A stretch of 64,000 bases of DNA from Limisphaerales bacterium. GTDB taxonomy: Bacteria > Verrucomicrobiota > Verrucomicrobiia > Limisphaerales > AAA164-E04. A program made the translations under genes and the position numbers. The stretch lies in assembly GCA_024761205.1 (NCBI GenBank), contig JAMASS010000008.1, forward strand, positions 97,937 to 161,936, in the 5' to 3' direction. How positions within the stretch are numbered: position 1 is the first letter of the stretch; each line of letters starts with the position of its first letter. Positions 1-10,200 of this stretch are shown piece after piece. The notes under the pieces were generated by a model. It worked only from the letters and a program-made list of their open reading frames with translations, did no database searches and was not told where the DNA came from.

Positions 1-680
1 TTACTACGTTGAGCGGTCGACAGGCCACTATCAAGGCCAATGATATTCAGTCAATTGTTGTCGGTAACAACGCGAACCAGCAGGGTGGTGGTGGTGGTGG
101 TGGTATTGTTGGTGGTACTGGTGCTGGTGTTGGTGGTGTCGGCGTCGGTGGTAGCGGAGTGATCGGAACCACGATCCAGCCGCAAACCGTTCCGATCCCG
201 GTTGGTCCGACCTTGGATTTGGTGCCCTACGTTTCGGCCGATGGCTATTCCATCCAGATGACGATTCTCCCGTCACTGATCGAATTTGTCGGATACGATG
301 ATCCGGGACCGTTTGCTGTGGTTGCGCAGGGTGGTGCGGGGAACACAGTTGGCGTCTCTTTGACAGCTCAGTTGCCGTTGCCCCGTCTGCGAGTTCGACA
401 AGTGGTGACGAGTGCCATCGTTTGGGACGGCCAAACGGTGTTTCTCGGGGGGTTGATGGCGGAGAATGTCCAGAAGACCAAGGACAAGATTCCGGTTTTG
501 GGGGATATTCCCTTTTTGGGACGGCTGTTCCGTAGTGAATCTTCCTTCACTCAGAAGAAGAACCTGGCGATTTTCGTGACGCCCAAGATCATTGATCCGG
601 CTGGTAACAGGGTCCATACTGAAGATAATCTTCCTTATGACCCTTCTACCGTGCCGCCTCAGGAGGCTCCTTTGAACTAA
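1..680 (+). CDS. Secretin (type II/III secretion or type IV pilus outer-membrane channel), 3' part
   Basis: The reading frame is open to the left edge, so the gene begins outside the window and only about the last 225 residues are visible. The C-terminal part has the secretin core pattern: a VPYVSADGYSIQM strand, a QVVTSAIVWDGQTVFLGGL segment, and the closing VLGDIPFLGRLFRS motif that is typical of GspD/PilQ-like secretins. A glycine-valine-rich low-complexity stretch lies around residues 25-50 of the visible part and probably marks a loop. Secretins form the outer-membrane pore for folded exoproteins or pili. The four large exported proteins just downstream could be clients, which is inference. 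It could be either GspD-like or PilQ-like; without the N domains this cannot be settled. Confidence 0.88.
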   Translation, partial: TTLSGRQATIKANDIQSIVVGNNANQQGGGGGGGIVGGTGAGVGGVGVGGSGVIGTTIQPQTVPIPVGPTLDLVPYVSADGYSIQMTILPSLIEFVGYDDPGPFAVVAQGGAGNTVGVSLTAQLPLPRLRVRQVVTSAIVWDGQTVFLGGLMAENVQKTKDKIPVLGDIPFLGRLFRSESSFTQKKNLAIFVTPKIIDPAGNRVHTEDNLPYDPSTVPPQEAPLN

Positions 681-916
681 GGGAAGCCGACGGATGAGGT
701 TACAATCGTTAGAGGGAAAAATATTGTTGATTGTCTCAAATCTGAGGAAAGGCAGAGTTCTTGCTGACAATGTCATGATAGTTGTTGCTGACAACTTGAA
801 CGAGTGCGGGTCCGCTGGGTTGTTTAGGAAAGGTCGGCATCCAAAAAACCGGTAAAATGCTAATAAACCTGTTTGGTGAATGAAAAGTGCCCATGAAATT
901 GGATAAAGGACAATGC

Positions 917-2821
917 ATGTCTGTCTCGAAGGTGGTTGCTCTTAGTCTGTCGATTGCAGCCAGCTTCGCTTGGTTGGAACACGAGTTAGAGGCAGGGGTC
1001 ACTCCCCTAGGAGGTGAGTATTCGATTCTGGGGCAGCAGATCGGCGATCAGTTTTTGCCTCAGCTAGCCCTCGGCGAATCCGGCGGGTATTTAGTCTGGC
1101 AGGATAACAATACGGACGGCGATGGTTTGGGTGTTGGCGCGGTCAGGTTAGACGGGAATTTGAACGCTGTCATGGGAGCCTTCCAGGTGAATCAGGTAAG
1201 CGCCGGAGATCAGCAGCGGCCAGCAGTGACCATTCTTGATGGCGGGGGCGCCGCGGTAGTTTGGGAAAGCAACGGGGATATTTTTATTCGCTTTGTCAAC
1301 GGCGGCGGCGTTTTTGTCGGACCAGAGCAGAAGGTTAATTCTTACATCCGAAGCCAACAACAGGATCCTGCGATAACGACCTTGGACAACGGCAATGTTG
1401 TGGTTGTCTGGGGCAGCATGGAGCAGGATGGGGATTTGCAGGGAGTGTTCGGCCAGATCTTTGATTCCGAGGGTGATAAGATCGGTGCCGAGTTTATCGT
1501 GAATCAGTCGAGTGCCTTTAATCAGCGGACTCCTTGTATTGCGGCGCTGGAGCAAGGTGATTTCGTCGTTAGTTGGATTTCGGAGCAGATTGACTGGACT
1601 GAAAGAGGTCGAGAAGCCCTGGAGGCTACGGGGAGCGAGCGTTTTCAAGTCAGTGCTTATGGTCGCGTGTTTGATGAGCACGGCAACGGGGTAACTGATG
1701 AGTTGTTGTTGGGCGATTCGGCGATTATCGACGCTAATCCTGCTGTGGCCGCTGTTGACGGTGGCTTTGTGCTCGTGACGAGCGGGCACGACAACGTGGC
1801 GAGAATCCTTGATCGATCAGAATTGAACCACAGCTGGGATATATACGGGCAGATCTATGATTCGATGGGAAATCCTCAGGGCGATCGATTTAAGGTCAAT
1901 GAGCACACTTTTGGGGATCAGGTGGTTCCTTTCGTTGCGGGTGTCGGTGACTCGGCTTTTATTACCTGGACGAGTTTAGGGCAAGACGGTGATCAGGAAG
2001 GCGTGTTTGGCCAGTTTATTGATCGAGAAGGTCAGTTATCTTCGGAATTCCAGATTAACACGGCTACATATAGCAAGCAGATGTTCCCGACTATCGCTGT
2101 GGGCGGCGAAGGTCGCGCTTTGGTTGTTTGGGCTGGGTTTAGTGGCGGTCTGGACAGTTTTGATTTAATGGCTCAACAGTATTCTTCGGAATCCGGTCTC
2201 CCGACTGTCGAAGCGCCGTTCGCCTTTGGCGCTGGTTACTGGTCGGTCGGGGTGAGTTGGCCTTTTGTAGATGGGGTTGAGGCGTACGAGGTTTACTTGG
2301 ATGGAGCGGACACTCCTGTGGTGGTAAGTGGGAATCGTCATACCTTCAAGGGGCTCACAGCTGGGACTGAACACACGATTCAATTAGCCTACATTATGGG
2401 TGATGGGAGTCGTTCTGCGAAGTCGCAACCAATCACCGCGAGCACGTGGAGTCGAGATGAGAATTCTGATGGCCTGCCAGACGACTGGCAGCGATCGTAT
2501 TGGGGAGCGTCAATTGATGGTTGGCCGGCTGCCGAGTCTGATGCTGACGGCGATGGAGTGAGCAATTTTGATGAGTTGTTGGCAGGCACTGATCCTTCCG
2601 ATGCGGCCAGTCTTTTGCTGACCGAAGTTGTCTCCTCCGGCCAAGGGTTGCGGTTGCGTTGGAACACTCGACCAGGCGGTTTCTACCAGGTACAGTTTTC
2701 TACCGATATTGGCTCCTGGCTGGATGCGGGAGCACCTCGATTGGCGGTTGATATTTCCGACTCAATTTCAATTAGTAACGATCGAGGTATTGCGGTATAC
2801 CGCGTGTGGCGGGTTAAATAA
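917..2821 (+). CDS. Large secreted protein with fibronectin-III-like and thrombospondin-3-like calcium repeats
   Basis: No family name is recognised for the whole protein. I prefer the ATG at 917 because AAAGGA lies 6 bases upstream; in-frame GTG 887 and ATG 893 are alternatives. From 917 the protein opens with a hydrophobic signal-like segment (VVALSLSIAASFAW). Residues of roughly 20-400 contain repeated units built around DGDxxGVFGQ and a following VNQ/VNE, suggesting a beta-propeller or beta-repeat fold. A fibronectin-type-III-like domain follows, ending in an SAKSQPITAST strand. Next come DENSDGLPDDWQ and DADGDGVSNFDELLAGTDP, which are thrombospondin type-3-like calcium-binding loops. The C-terminal domain resembles others in this cluster (YQVQFSTDIGSWLDAG, also seen in the protease as YNIEWSRDLIDWTLF). 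Likely exported and surface or extracellular. Confidence 0.75.
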   Translation: MSVSKVVALSLSIAASFAWLEHELEAGVTPLGGEYSILGQQIGDQFLPQLALGESGGYLVWQDNNTDGDGLGVGAVRLDGNLNAVMGAFQVNQVSAGDQQRPAVTILDGGGAAVVWESNGDIFIRFVNGGGVFVGPEQKVNSYIRSQQQDPAITTLDNGNVVVVWGSMEQDGDLQGVFGQIFDSEGDKIGAEFIVNQSSAFNQRTPCIAALEQGDFVVSWISEQIDWTERGREALEATGSERFQVSAYGRVFDEHGNGVTDELLLGDSAIIDANPAVAAVDGGFVLVTSGHDNVARILDRSELNHSWDIYGQIYDSMGNPQGDRFKVNEHTFGDQVVPFVAGVGDSAFITWTSLGQDGDQEGVFGQFIDREGQLSSEFQINTATYSKQMFPTIAVGGEGRALVVWAGFSGGLDSFDLMAQQYSSESGLPTVEAPFAFGAGYWSVGVSWPFVDGVEAYEVYLDGADTPVVVSGNRHTFKGLTAGTEHTIQLAYIMGDGSRSAKSQPITASTWSRDENSDGLPDDWQRSYWGASIDGWPAAESDADGDGVSNFDELLAGTDPSDAASLLLTEVVSSGQGLRLRWNTRPGGFYQVQFSTDIGSWLDAGAPRLAVDISDSISISNDRGIAVYRVWRVK

Positions 2822-2826
2822 TAATC

Positions 2827-4332
2827 ATGCTTGCTAGCTTTAAGATGAGTGGGTTTGTTCGAAAACTGGCAATCACCTTGGTTGTCGTCGTTGGTGGAGG
2901 CGAGTTGCATGCCTTCGCGCTTTTGGGGCCTCGCCCGCCCTGGCAAACAGCGACTCTGGGTTACACCTCACCTCCGCCCGCGACTTTTGAAGGTGGTGCC
3001 GGTCCGATGAATCTCAATGAGGAATATCGCTGGAACGTGCCTGAAATCTATTACGGATACAGCCCTGAGTTTCTGTCTTATTTCGGTCAAAAGGGCGTGG
3101 ACGCAATTGAGGAAGCGGTTGCGATGCTCAATGATCTTCCCTCGCTGGAGGATGTAGATTTGAATGACTATCAATTGGAATCAGGGCGTATAAACTTGCG
3201 CGCTCTGGCCTTAGGATTAACGGATATCAAATCCGCCGCTTTGTCGCTGATTCTACAGGTTCGAGGGCTTTCGGACCCCACTCGCTATGTCTTCACGTTG
3301 CGCAACCGTTACATTCCCAACCCCCCTCTTCCGATTTTTTACCACGTAATAAAGAGAAATTTTGATCCGGTGACGCTCCGGCCTAGTTCGTTCGTTAACG
3401 GTACTTTGTGGACTTATGTGGTTGAGGAGCTTGGAGACAATCGAGCTTGGGCGTTCAATTTTCCGGTTGACCCCTTGGAACGACTCTTGCCACGGACATT
3501 GCCTGTCGCCGGAGTTGATTTGAACGGGCTTCCTGATGGGTTTTTCTGGACACAATTGACTCGAGACGACGTTGGTGGCCTCAAGCATATTTATCGAAGG
3601 TCCAATTTTAACCCTGAAAACAGCGTGGCAGGCGTTTCTGATGGAACGGGAGGCATCGTTGATGGGGGAGCTACGGCGCCGGTTGGATTTCCTGGAGGCG
3701 GTGGTACGTATGACTTCCCTGGCGGGAATGTTGGCGTGGGTGGAGGACCGTATGATTTTCCGTTTAATGCCTTTACCAACAACGTGAATGCACCGCCGGT
3801 TGGCAATGTGGGTGTTGGCAACACTCCCGTTGCTCCTGCCGCGACACGGGCTGGGATTGACATGTTGAATATGGTGCGCTCTGACTATGACGCCCTCTTG
3901 GGAGTGTATTTCAATCCTCTGGAGATGCGATACAGTGAGACGATTTTAACCAATAATCGAGTGGGCTCACGCGCCTTGACTCGTACTGTGATTCAACCCG
4001 ATATTATTTTCGATGCTTCAGACATTCAAGGCGGCGATGGCACTTCGGCGTGGCTCATCTGGAATGTAACGGTTGCCGACAATAATTGGCTCAATAGCGA
4101 TGCGTTGGATGGCGTCTCGGGCGATGATTTTGGGCCGGGTGTGGTCAATCCCCCATTTCGCATTCGGTTTAATACTGCCGGAGACGTGCTCCTCAACGAG
4201 AATCCTTCGTTTGTCACCGAAGAATCGGGGATTCGATTGCTGACTTGGGGCTCGTTCGATGGAACCACGAATGACCCGGTGGTCTTTCCGGTGGGAACCT
4301 CAATATTTGATTTGGAAAGTCAAGTTCGCTGA
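2827..4332 (+). CDS. Hypothetical secreted protein with Gly/Pro-rich linker
   Basis: It starts 5 bases after the previous gene, so the two are probably co-transcribed. The N-terminus is a signal peptide (basic FVRK, then LAITLVVVVGGG and ELHAFA). I do not recognise a family. The first half (about residues 25-260) looks globular and contains an ordered alpha-beta pattern with NLNEEYRWNVPEIYYGY near its start. A low-complexity Gly/Pro/Phe segment follows (about residues 265-330, with FPGG and PYDFP repeated), and then a C-terminal domain. The Gly-rich linker is compositionally like the linker in the secretin at the window start. Position between secretin and protease suggests a role at or outside the outer membrane, but no function can be given. 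Confidence 0.72.
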   Translation: MLASFKMSGFVRKLAITLVVVVGGGELHAFALLGPRPPWQTATLGYTSPPPATFEGGAGPMNLNEEYRWNVPEIYYGYSPEFLSYFGQKGVDAIEEAVAMLNDLPSLEDVDLNDYQLESGRINLRALALGLTDIKSAALSLILQVRGLSDPTRYVFTLRNRYIPNPPLPIFYHVIKRNFDPVTLRPSSFVNGTLWTYVVEELGDNRAWAFNFPVDPLERLLPRTLPVAGVDLNGLPDGFFWTQLTRDDVGGLKHIYRRSNFNPENSVAGVSDGTGGIVDGGATAPVGFPGGGGTYDFPGGNVGVGGGPYDFPFNAFTNNVNAPPVGNVGVGNTPVAPAATRAGIDMLNMVRSDYDALLGVYFNPLEMRYSETILTNNRVGSRALTRTVIQPDIIFDASDIQGGDGTSAWLIWNVTVADNNWLNSDALDGVSGDDFGPGVVNPPFRIRFNTAGDVLLNENPSFVTEESGIRLLTWGSFDGTTNDPVVFPVGTSIFDLESQVR

Positions 4333-4350
4333 TAAGAAAGTTCTTGTCTT

Positions 4351-7191
4351 ATGGTTAAAAAGTCACTGCTCCTGTCCGGATTGTTGTCTTACTCGGGTGC
4401 TCTGAATGTGTCAGCACAGGTAACGGAGCTTTTTGAAAATTTTAATACGGTAAACGCTGGATTTGAATTGCCGATCAACGCGATTTCGTTTGCCAATTAC
4501 GGTTCCTTTACCGTTTCTTCCATCCTTCCTTACGACACGCTGAATACCCTGAATTTTACGAACCGAGGCGTAATGAACGGTTCAGTTGGGTTCAATTTCC
4601 AACATATTGCCTCCAATGGAACCCGAGGGCCGGCGAACAATTTTGTGAACAGTCGCGGAGCTGAAATCATCGTCGCTGGCGCGGAAACTAGCCCGGCTTT
4701 TCTCCTGATTGAGGCGGAGAATGTGATCAATCATGGCCGATTCCAAGTGGGACCGGGCGGGTTGTTGCGCATCACGGGCGAAAATGTTGATCTTTTTAAT
4801 GCCGGAATGGAAGTGGAACCGATTACGGGTTCGGGGACATCTAGTGGCACGATCAATTTTATTCCGGATTCCGGCATCAGTGATCTTTACTGGGGCGGGA
4901 TCACGAATCTCATCGCTGACTCCTCGATGGTCGTGGCCGTGGCTGGGCCGACGCTTGAGGTTCGGACGCCGGGACATTCGGTGACCAACGCATCTTTTTT
5001 TAGTTTTTTGGAGGAAATCAGCTTGGCCAACCCTCAGGCTTTTGCTATTTCGAACACCTTCAACGAAACCAACAAGGTCGTTCAGGCGATTTTCACAGTG
5101 GTTGGTCCTGGGATGCGGACGGCCGCTAGGTTCACGCCTAGCACTTCAACTAACGACCTAAATACCGCTCTGCTAGAGATCGTCGCCCCGATTACGAATG
5201 TAGTTGATGGCGGCTTAGACCAATTTTCCCTCTATCTGACCGATACCTTGGCTTGGAAGACGAACCATCTTCAACTTTCTAACGTCTTGGCCGGAACGTT
5301 TCGTCCCGCAACCTATGAGTTGAGCCGGTTGCGGCCCTTTGAATGGTTTTCAGGCATGTTTCCTCAAGATATCCCTATTGTGCCCGAACTGTTTTACGGC
5401 TCGACTTATAGCAATACGACGACGACAAATCTCTATGCCGCCTACTCCGCTAGTGTAGCGAATCTGGTGACGCAACCGCTGTCGCTTGAGGAATCCACGG
5501 TTGACGATCTGCCCGGGCGTATTGAGATTGACGCGACCAATTTGGACCTGAGGAATTCTCGATTTCGCGGTGAAGGTATTGTCACAATTAATGCGGATCA
5601 CTTGATCGGCAGCGCTGGCGCGGTCGTTGACTCGCAGAATGTGAGCTTTAATTTGGCTTCGACCAACGGAGTTCTTGAAGTTCGCGACGTGGGCAGAATG
5701 ACGGCAGATCGATTTGGTGGCAGTCTGCGGGCCTTCAGCATGGTGTGGACGAATCAGAACGGCACGGTCGAGGAGATGTCTACGGAGGATCCAGATACGG
5801 GCGAAGTCACGGATACATCCGTTACGAATGTGGTCAATATTTTTCATCATATTCTCGTGGTGGACGCGCGACAATTGCAGACGACTGTGCCGGTATTCAC
5901 TCATGACTTTACCGCCAATGGCGTGAATGTCGTCGTTCATGACGACTTTCGAATCGTGCGCTCATTTCAATCGGACGCAGAAGATTTGGATGTTACTGGA
6001 GCGCTCAGTTTCTTTGGGGAAGCCGGGAACATCGTAGCCACGAATCTTCCCAACGTGCGCACCCTGGAAATTGATGGTTCTATTAGTGTTCCTGGCCTCG
6101 CCGAATTCGGAGTTGGCCGTGAGACCCCTCTGGAGAGTTTTATTAACCGTGGATCATTGACTGCATTTAGTCCGAGAATCGCGACCGACTACTTTGAGAA
6201 TTCCGGTGAAATCGCTGGTGGCGGCAATGTGGAGTTGGATGTGCGGACCGCAAAGCTTGATAACGGCAACATCCTATCCGGTCGTGACATTACCTTGGCC
6301 GGAGAGAATGTAAAGCTTCATGAGGCAGAAGTCTCCAGCGGTTTGAGGATAGTCATCAATGTTAGCGGAGTTTTGACCGATAACGGACCGGGGTCGAACA
6401 ATCTGTTGAGCGTGGGCGATGGATTTGTCATGAACACGCTTCCGGCTACCAGTGATCTCTTGGGAACAACTATCGAAAGTAGAGTGCCACGATTTGCCCG
6501 AGTCGATCATGTCTGGGTTGCGGAGGATCGTGGCGCTCTGGCAAAGGGTTTTAACAATAATGCCGCGATTGGCAAACTAGTGTTCATCGCTCCGCTCGGC
6601 AGTGAGGTTCGTCTGTCTCCGGCTAATGGCGAGAAAAACGCAATCTACGTTGATCGACTAGAATTGAGAGGTGCCTTGGCTCAAGATTGGCGCGACACGC
6701 TCATCATAGATAAAGGAATGACCTTGTATTTCGCCGATGCGAACTTGTCGGTCGAGGAGCTAGATGGCGCTTTTGGTGGCAGGCTTCGTTGGGTTCGAGG
6801 GTATGCCGGAGCCAACAGTGGCGTTGATATTGTCGTTTCACCCGACGGGAGGACAGAGCGAGTGAATCGAGGGTTGCGAGAGAGCCTAACGATTGACTCG
6901 GACGGTGATGGCACAGCAAACGGAATTGATCTGATGCCATTTGACGGCGTGATGTTGACGGACCTTGAGGTCGACACTGACGACGGAATCGTGCGAACGA
7001 GCATTTCTTGGATTGCGGCGGCTCAAACTGCCTATCAGGTTGAGTATCGCTCTGGCATCGACAGTAGCAATTGGAAGGTGTTCCAAGCGGTTAGGAATGA
7101 AGCGGATGAGCGACAAATGATGACGGTGACTGACGAAGTAAGCGTCGAAGAAGGTGTGCGGTTTTATCGGGTAACGTACCATCCTCGCTAG
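4351..7191 (+). CDS. Large secreted beta-rich protein (filamentous-haemagglutinin-like repeats)
   Basis: A 946-residue protein starting 18 bases after its neighbour. A signal peptide is evident (MVKKSLLLSGLLSYSGAL, cleavage near NVSAQ). The body is dominated by short beta-strand repeats rich in Asn, Thr, Val and Gly, with recurring phrases such as FTNRG, NFVNSRGAE, NVINHGRF and NVDLFNAG. This is the pattern of a right-handed beta-helix adhesin or filamentous-haemagglutinin-like shaft. Near the C-terminus a single calcium-binding-like loop (DSDGDGTANGIDLMPFDG) precedes an immunoglobulin-like end domain (YQVEYRSGIDSSNWKVF) shared in style with neighbouring secreted proteins. No autotransporter barrel or sorting motif is visible. 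Function is unknown; a structural or adhesive surface protein is the best guess. Confidence 0.72.
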   Translation: MVKKSLLLSGLLSYSGALNVSAQVTELFENFNTVNAGFELPINAISFANYGSFTVSSILPYDTLNTLNFTNRGVMNGSVGFNFQHIASNGTRGPANNFVNSRGAEIIVAGAETSPAFLLIEAENVINHGRFQVGPGGLLRITGENVDLFNAGMEVEPITGSGTSSGTINFIPDSGISDLYWGGITNLIADSSMVVAVAGPTLEVRTPGHSVTNASFFSFLEEISLANPQAFAISNTFNETNKVVQAIFTVVGPGMRTAARFTPSTSTNDLNTALLEIVAPITNVVDGGLDQFSLYLTDTLAWKTNHLQLSNVLAGTFRPATYELSRLRPFEWFSGMFPQDIPIVPELFYGSTYSNTTTTNLYAAYSASVANLVTQPLSLEESTVDDLPGRIEIDATNLDLRNSRFRGEGIVTINADHLIGSAGAVVDSQNVSFNLASTNGVLEVRDVGRMTADRFGGSLRAFSMVWTNQNGTVEEMSTEDPDTGEVTDTSVTNVVNIFHHILVVDARQLQTTVPVFTHDFTANGVNVVVHDDFRIVRSFQSDAEDLDVTGALSFFGEAGNIVATNLPNVRTLEIDGSISVPGLAEFGVGRETPLESFINRGSLTAFSPRIATDYFENSGEIAGGGNVELDVRTAKLDNGNILSGRDITLAGENVKLHEAEVSSGLRIVINVSGVLTDNGPGSNNLLSVGDGFVMNTLPATSDLLGTTIESRVPRFARVDHVWVAEDRGALAKGFNNNAAIGKLVFIAPLGSEVRLSPANGEKNAIYVDRLELRGALAQDWRDTLIIDKGMTLYFADANLSVEELDGAFGGRLRWVRGYAGANSGVDIVVSPDGRTERVNRGLRESLTIDSDGDGTANGIDLMPFDGVMLTDLEVDTDDGIVRTSISWIAAAQTAYQVEYRSGIDSSNWKVFQAVRNEADERQMMTVTDEVSVEEGVRFYRVTYHPR

Positions 7192-7282
7192 GTATTGACC
7201 CGATAAATGGGAGACTTCTCAGACAGTGAGACAGTCGCCCGATTCTGGAAGGTTTGCTGCTTAGCAATGCTATTTTGAAAAG

Positions 7283-10200
7283 ATGACAAGATTCACGGCA
7301 ATTGGGTTTTTAGCTGTCTGGGCGCTGGCGTCTTACCTTTCACCCGTCGTCCAGTCGGCGCAATGGGCGATGGTTAATGGTCATTGGGCTCACTCGCATC
7401 AGTTGCTCGCGAAGTTGAAGAAAGATGATCCGGCTAGCCGCAAGCAGGTTAAACAGCTTTTGCGACAGAAGGGACTGGCGATGATCAGCGAATATTCTCT
7501 GGTTCCGGGGCTCTGTGTGTTGTCAACTCCTGTGGTGGCACAGGGGCTGGGGCCGCGACATGGAGGGAATAACCTTGGGGGACTAGTTCAGGAGCTTGAG
7601 GCGTCAGGTCTGTTTGACTATGTCGAGCCTGATTATGTCTGGGAGGTCTACCGTTCGCCGAGCGACGCCGCTTTTGAAAGCGGGATTCTTTGGGGGTTAA
7701 GAAACACGGGAAGTTTTGACATTGATATTGAGGCCGAAGCGGCTTGGGATATTACGACGGGCTCTCGGGACGTTATCGTGGGTGTGTTGGACACCGGGGT
7801 GCGTTACAGTCACCAAGATCTCGAGAATCAAATGTGGGAGAATCCCGAGGAGGTACCCGGCAATGGGGAAGATGATGACGGAAACGGGTATGTGGATGAT
7901 ATCTTTGGGATTAATGCAATCGTTGATTCTGGAGATCCGCTTGATGACGATGGGCACGGGAGCCACGTCGCAGGCATTCTCGGTGCCTCAGCTAATGATT
8001 CCGGTGATATGGTTGGCGTCGCCTGGGATCTGAGAATCATGGGATTGAAGGTCTTAGGCACGAATGGCGGAACGACTTCTGATGTCATTCAGGGGTTCGA
8101 GTATGGCATTGAACATGGCTGCCGTATCATTAACGCCAGCTTAGGCGGGGGTGCCTTTAGTCAGGGCTTTTTTGACGTGATCGCTGAAGGGCAACGGAGA
8201 GGTGTTCTCCTCGTAGCTTCTGCGGGCAATGAAAACAGCAATAACGATATTTTTCCTTCGTACCCGGCGAACTATAACTTGGATAATGTGATCAGTGTTG
8301 CCGCCATGGATCGTTTTGGTGAAATAACTGAGTTTTCAAATTTTGGATTGCACACGGTCGATATCGCTGCTCCGGGCGAAGATATTTTTTCGCTAGATAT
8401 CGAAAATGATAGCGCCTATCAGGCGCGTGATGGCACGAGTATGGCTGCGCCTCACGTTTCTGGCGTCGCCGCGCTTGTTCTTGGCGCCTTTCCCGAGGCG
8501 ACGGTGCATGAAGTGCGCGAACGGATTCTTTCCTCGGCAATTGAAGAGCCCGCGTTCTTTGGCAAGGTTGCCACCGGCGGTCGAGTGTCCGCGCTGGGGG
8601 CGTTGAGTGTCACTGGAGATGGAGCGTTGGAAATGACCGTGGATCCGCCTCACCAGTCCGCTCTTCAGCGCGGTTCGACGGCTTCCGTTGTGGTTCGAAT
8701 TTCTGATGTCTTTGGAGTCACCGATGCTGTGGTCATTGGCGAACTGCTTCATAACGGTGAAACCATTACCTTTGACAATACTGGCACGGTGCCGGATGTG
8801 CAGGCGGACGATGCTCTTTATACTTATGAGTTGATGGTTCCGGAAGACATCGACGAGATTCAGCTTACTGTGCGGGCTGAAGCGCCCAATAAGCAGAGCG
8901 TCGAAAGCGTAGTGCGTTACCTTGTCGTCGATCCGCCCATCAATGACAACTTTGAGTCGTCAGTTAAGTTGCCGGCGGAAGGGATTTCATTGGTGACGGA
9001 CACGCGATTCGCTAGTTTCGAGATTGACGAACCTTTTCATGCCGAGGTTGATGATGTGGACTATAGCCTCTGGTGGATATGGACGCCGCAGATGGACACT
9101 GAAGCCTTCGTTGGAACATCGGGAAGCAATTATGACACCGTTATTGGCGTCTACACAGGTAACGCGCTGACAGAATTGACTGAAGTGGCTTCGGTGAACG
9201 ATGTCGGTACTCGCCCCGAAGGTTACTTGACATTCTCAGCGTTGGCGGGGACGACTTATCGGATCGCTGTGGCGGGAGCTGCTGAGGGGGAATTTGGTAC
9301 TCTGCGTTTTCGACTGACGCCGGGCGGGGCACCAGATTTAATAGCTCCCATTGTTGCGGTTACTGCTCCGACCAGCGGCATTTTGACAGATGAGAACCGT
9401 CTGGTATTGGAAGGCACGGCGTTTGATCCCAAGCCGAATTCCAGCGGTGTGGGCTTTGTCTTCCTACGGGCGAATGACGAACCTATTGGCAGGATCGCCA
9501 ACGGAACCACCCGTTGGACCTCTCCGGTACCGTTGGTGCCGGGGCAAAACACGATTCAGGTGACGGCGACCGACTTTTCAGGGAATACGTCTGAGGCACG
9601 GACTATTGGGGTAATCTACTTGATGCCGGAGCCACCAAACGATCATTTCGCCGAGGCCGAGGTTCTCAGTGGCGACACTGGTGTGGTGAATGCAATTAAC
9701 CAATTGGCGACAAAACAATTTGGCGAGCCGCTGCATGCGGGAAATCGGGGTGGCGCTTCCGTTTGGTACTCCTACACACCTGCTGTGGACGGTGTCTTAA
9801 GCCTGCAGATTCGACGAGCAAGTTTTGACACCGTTATGGCGGTTTACACCGGGACCAGAGTTGCTGAGCTGCAGCATATCGCTTCCAACGACGATGCGAT
9901 GCCCGGGCGTGGTGAGAGCAGCATCACACAGGCAGTGCGGTCGGGCGTCAAATACTCAATTGCGGTTGATGGTTTTGCAGGACTCGTTGGTCAGGCCGAT
10001 CTACAATACGAATTTACTGCGAGCGCTGTTTTTACTCTCAGTGTAGAGAGCGGGCCAGGCGGGAGCGTGTCTCCGGAATCGACCGTTATGGTGGGAATGG
10101 GCGAGGAGCTGACCTTAATGGCGGAGCCTTTTGCCAACTTCAGATTTGTCAAATGGAAGGGAAGCGTAACCTCTACAGACAACCCGTTGATCTTAGTGAT

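Noticed and set aside
85..160. GGT-rich tandem-like stretch in the secretin
   Set aside because: It is a Gly/Val-rich coding low-complexity segment of the secretin, not a separate repeat array.
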